DNA of 15,555 nt from assembly GCA_035528995.1 (NCBI GenBank), contig DATKXO010000263.1, forward strand, positions 1-15,555, in the 5' to 3' direction. Shown here one piece after another: positions 13,181-15,555 of the stretch; the first letter of the stretch is position 1; each line of letters starts with the position of its first letter. The position numbers and the translations under genes were made by a program. Under the pieces are notes generated by a model that saw only the letters and a program-made list of their open reading frames with translations, was not told the DNA's origin and ran no database searches. This DNA comes from DATKXO01 sp035528995. GTDB lineage: Bacteria > Planctomycetota > Phycisphaerae > UBA1845.

Positions 13181-14125
13181 CTAGTCCGGCACGATTGACG
13201 CCACGGCCGCAACGAAATCCCGGCAGGCGTGCTCGACGCATCGCTCCCACTGGGAAGCGTACATCTGCGTGTATTTCGTGTCTTCGTAGGCGTAGAGCAC
13301 GCTGCGGGAGGCGTTGACCAGGGCGCCGGTTCCGTCCGGCTTGAAGCAATTCCTGATCTGCTCGGCCGTCTTGCCCTGAGCACCGAAGCCGGGGACCAGA
13401 AACATGCAATTGGGCATCGCCGCCCGGAGCTTCCGGGTGGAGGTCTCGTCGCGCGGGGACACCACCGCGCCCAACAGGCTGTACCCGCTGTCCCCCAGGA
13501 GCCCGTCGCCGCCGGCCCAGGTGTTGACCAGCGCGGCGACGCGCTCGCCCACCGTTGTCCCGTCCGCCAGGGTCAGCCCTTGCACCTCGATGGCCGACGG
13601 GTTGCTGGTCTGAACCAGGGCGAACAGGCCCTTGGACTGCTCGCGGGCGACTTCGAGAAAGGGCTTGATTCCGTCGAGACCGAAGTAGGGGTTCACCGTG
13701 ATTGCGTCGGGAGCGACGAGACCGTCGAGAGCCGCGAAATCGGGATCGGACAGGTGGCCCCGGGCATACAGACCGCTGGAATGGCCGATGTCGGCGCGTT
13801 TCACGTCGCCGATGACAATGAGTTTCGCAGCGGAGGCCTCGCGGACCAGGTCAAAGTAGGCTTCGACGCCGTCCGTGTAGTAGCGCTCGAAGAAGGCCGA
13901 GTTGATCTTAACGGCCGGCACGATCGGGGCAACGATCCGAATGACCGCCCGGCAGAACTCGCGGACCGCATCCAGAACCGACTCGAGGTCGCGGGCGTCA
14001 TCGAGCCCGGCCCGCGCGGTGAGATCGGCCGGCAAACGCTGGTACACGGGATCCAGGCCGACGCACACGGGGGCGCCTTTGGCCCGGATAGCGGCAAGTA
14101 GACGGTCTGCAAAATGCGCGGACAC
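13181..14125 (-). CDS. pyrF: Orotidine 5'-phosphate decarboxylase, type 2
   Basis: This enzyme catalyses the last step of UMP synthesis, OMP to UMP plus CO2. Its 314 residues fit the longer type-2 class rather than the roughly 230-245 residues of the E. coli type. Motifs: VCVGLDP (20-26), PAVKINSAFFE with Lys73 (70-80), the catalytic DVKRADIG (107-114, with Asp107, Lys109, Asp112), DAITVNPYFG (140-149), LVPGFGAQG (243-251) and NASRSVLY with Arg274 (271-278). The frame stays open far upstream, but the GTG at 14125 has GAGAGGA six bases upstream and gives a normal N-terminus. Upstream residues are the shadow of rpsA and of non-coding DNA. It is 108 bases before murD. Confidence 0.96.
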   Translation of the reverse strand: MSAHFADRLLAAIRAKGAPVCVGLDPVYQRLPADLTARAGLDDARDLESVLDAVREFCRAVIRIVAPIVPAVKINSAFFERYYTDGVEAYFDLVREASAAKLIVIGDVKRADIGHSSGLYARGHLSDPDFAALDGLVAPDAITVNPYFGLDGIKPFLEVAREQSKGLFALVQTSNPSAIEVQGLTLADGTTVGERVAALVNTWAGGDGLLGDSGYSLLGAVVSPRDETSTRKLRAAMPNCMFLVPGFGAQGKTAEQIRNCFKPDGTGALVNASRSVLYAYEDTKYTQMYASQWERCVEHACRDFVAAVASIVPD

Positions 14126-14196
14126 CGGACGTCCTCTCGATGCCAAGGTAAATGCCACCCGCCAACGAAGCGGTCGTGGTTTCGACGGCGACCGGA

Positions 14197-14224
14197 ATGG
14201 TACCGGCTGGCTGGCGCGTGACAA
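14197..14224 (-). promoter_or_regulatory. Candidate sigma-70-type promoter for pyrF
   Basis: On the minus strand TTGTCA (14224-14219, 5 of 6 to TTGACA) is followed after 16 bases by TACCAT (14202-14197, 4 of 6 to TATAAT). Transcription would start near 14190 and give a leader of about 65 bases before the GTG at 14125. It is the best such pair I saw in the 272-base rpsA-pyrF gap. Activity is inferred. Confidence 0.35.
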
Positions 14225-14363
14225 GCCGTGCGCCGAGGTGGGACTTCCATCGGGCCGTCCCGATCCCGAACGGGGCGCCGGCTGCCGCGAAGGTGCCTGG
14301 CTCGTCGTGGGGCGGGTCCGCAGACAGGTCGGGCGGCGGGCAAAGGCGAATGCGGCCGAGGTC

Positions 14364-14382
14364 CCACCCGGCAGGCGGGTAG
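14364..14382 (-). terminator. Hairpin downstream of rpsA, no T tract
   Basis: Fifteen bases after the rpsA stop the transcript can form CTACCCG-CCTGC-CGGGTGG: a 7-bp stem with one G-U pair and a 5-base loop. No T tract follows, so intrinsic termination is doubtful. The separate candidate promoter before pyrF is consistent with a transcript boundary here. Confidence 0.3.
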
Positions 14383-14397
14383 GGGGAGCGTGGCCGG

Positions 14398-15555
14398 CTA
14401 GGAGCCCAGGGACCGTCCCTGCCACTCGAAGTGGGAGGTCAGGCCGCCGCGGAGCGGCCTCTTGCGTTTCTTCTTCCTGGCCTGTTCCTTCTTGGGAGGC
14501 GGTGGGGCAGCCGCCTTCTGGGACGGGGCCGCGTCGGCGGGCTTGAGTGACAGTGAGATCCGTCGCTGGTCCGCGTCGACGCTCAACACGCGGACCTCGA
14601 CCTCCTGCCTGGGCTGGACGACCTCCTCGCACTTGCCGATTCGTTTGTCGGAGAGTTCGGAGATGTGGGCCAATCCCTCGACGCCCGGGGCCAGTTGAAT
14701 GAAGGCGCCGAAGTCCATGCACTTGGTGACCGTGCCGGTGTGGACGGATTCCTTGGGGAACCGTTCGGAGACACCGTCCCAGGGGTCGGGCTCGACCTGC
14801 TTGATGCTCAGGGCGATGCGCCTCCGATCGGGCTCCAGGCGAATGATGACGGCCTCGACCAACTGCCCCACCTGGAGTACCTGCGAGGCCTTGACGATAC
14901 GCGACCAGCTCATCTCGCTCAGGGGGATCAAGCCCTCGACGCCTTCCTCCAACTCGACGAAGGCGCCGAACTTTTCCAGGCGCAGCACCCGGACGGTGAC
15001 GTTGGCGTCCAGGGTGTACTTTTCGGTGACGGTGCCCCACGGATCGGGCGCCACATGCTTGAGCCCCAGCGAGACCTTCTCCCGCTCGCGATTGACCTTC
15101 AGGATCTTGACCTCGACTTCCTGGCCGGGCTGAACCACGTCGCTGACCTTCTCGACCTGACCGTAGCTCAGGTCGCTGATGTGGATCAGGCCGTCCACGC
15201 CACCGAGATCGACGAAGGCGCCGAAGTCGGTCAGGTTCCCGACCACGCCTTTGCGAATCTGGCCCTCGGCCAGGCCGTCCAGGAGTTCGGCTCTCTGCTT
15301 CTGCTGCTCCTTCTCGAGGTACTTGCGCCGGCTGACCAGGACGCTGCCGGCCCGCCGGTTCAACTCGATGATCTGGCAGGGGACCTTCTGGCCGATGAAG
15401 ACGGAGATGTCCCTGATGTGGGCGACGTCGACCTGTGAAGCGGGCATGAACCCTCGGATCCCGTTGAGGTTGATCTCCAGCCCGCCTTTGTTCATCCCGG
15501 TGATGCGTCCCTCGACGAGCTCCCCGACCTCCATGGACTCCCAACAGGCCTCCCG
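14398..15555 (-). CDS. rpsA: Ribosomal protein S1, 5' end outside the window
   Basis: S1 binds mRNA on the 30S subunit through tandem S1 (OB-fold) domains and helps initiation. Four domains are visible, numbered from the internal ATG at 15534: 3-71 (GRITGMNKGGLEINLNGIRGFMPASQ), 91-159 (GNLTDFGAFVDLGGVDGLIHISD), 176-245 (FGAFVELEEGVEGLIPLSEMSW) and 263-331 (DFGAFIQLAPGVEGLAHISEL), then a Lys/Arg/Pro-rich tail. The first visible domain has no FGAF motif but has GIRGFMPAS, matching E. coli S1 domain 2. The frame is open to the window edge, and the seven codons before the ATG read REACWES, like the KRHEAW segment that links domains 1 and 2 in E. coli. I therefore treat the ATG as internal and the gene as 5'-truncated by the window. 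Confidence 0.93.
   Translation of the reverse strand, partial: REACWESMEVGELVEGRITGMNKGGLEINLNGIRGFMPASQVDVAHIRDISVFIGQKVPCQIIELNRRAGSVLVSRRKYLEKEQQKQRAELLDGLAEGQIRKGVVGNLTDFGAFVDLGGVDGLIHISDLSYGQVEKVSDVVQPGQEVEVKILKVNREREKVSLGLKHVAPDPWGTVTEKYTLDANVTVRVLRLEKFGAFVELEEGVEGLIPLSEMSWSRIVKASQVLQVGQLVEAVIIRLEPDRRRIALSIKQVEPDPWDGVSERFPKESVHTGTVTKCMDFGAFIQLAPGVEGLAHISELSDKRIGKCEEVVQPRQEVEVRVLSVDADQRRISLSLKPADAAPSQKAAAPPPPKKEQARKKKRKRPLRGGLTSHFEWQGRSLGS

Noticed and set aside
13181..15544. A continuous 787-codon frame covering pyrF, the gap and much of rpsA
   Set aside because: Only the last 314 codons encode a recognisable protein (PyrF). The upstream part is Arg/Gly/Pro-rich and lies out of frame over rpsA, the mark of a GC-rich shadow. 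The GTG at 14125 has a good ribosome site.

Overview
The window is high-GC bacterial DNA in which every gene I can support lies on the minus strand, so transcription runs from high to low coordinates. Both L-ring (FlgH) and P-ring (FlgI) genes are present, so the host is a flagellated diderm. Flagellin control by FliW and CsrA is common in Firmicutes, spirochaetes, Planctomycetota and some other diderms. Together with the high GC, the style of ribosomal protein S1 and the type-2 OMP decarboxylase, this makes me infer Planctomycetota (perhaps a Phycisphaerae-like lineage). That placement is inference; there is no rRNA here to test it.

Layout in transcription order. (1) 15555-11681 holds three housekeeping genes: ribosomal protein S1 (rpsA, 5' end outside the window), orotidine 5'-phosphate decarboxylase (pyrF, GTG start) and UDP-MurNAc-L-Ala:D-Glu ligase (murD). 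(2) 11680-11258 is a 423-base stretch with a hairpin just after murD, a weak sigma-54-like site, and a candidate 63-codon ORF whose stop overlaps the next start. (3) 11257-2063 is a compact flagellar operon: flgF, flgG, flgA, flgH, flgI, a stand-alone rod-binding gene (flgJ N-domain type), flgN, flgK, flgL. Its junctions are 41 bases apart or less, two of them with 4-base stop/start overlaps. (4) 1792-1 carries fliW, csrA and the 5' part of a flagellin gene, separated by longer, structured leaders.

The genes follow assembly order. FlgF and FlgG form the rod, FlgA/FlgH/FlgI the P and L rings, and the FlgJ-like protein caps the rod. FlgN chaperones the hook-filament junction proteins FlgK and FlgL. 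The last three genes are the regulatory triad that holds flagellin synthesis until it can be exported: CsrA represses flagellin translation, FliW sequesters CsrA, and free flagellin titrates FliW. The sequence supports this circuit directly. The flagellin Shine-Dalgarno sits in the hexaloop of a 5-bp hairpin that displays an ARGGA motif, as in a classic CsrA target. No flgM anti-sigma gene lies in the cluster.

Most of the window is a well-known system. The items most worth a second look are the CsrA-type hairpin on the flagellin start, a perfect 15-bp palindrome abutting a perfect TATAAT before csrA, three tandem Flagellin_IN-like modules in an unusually long FlgL, an FlgH with no lipobox cysteine, and the small ORF coupled to flgF. 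I found no CRISPR, tRNA, insertion sequence or phage-like gene.
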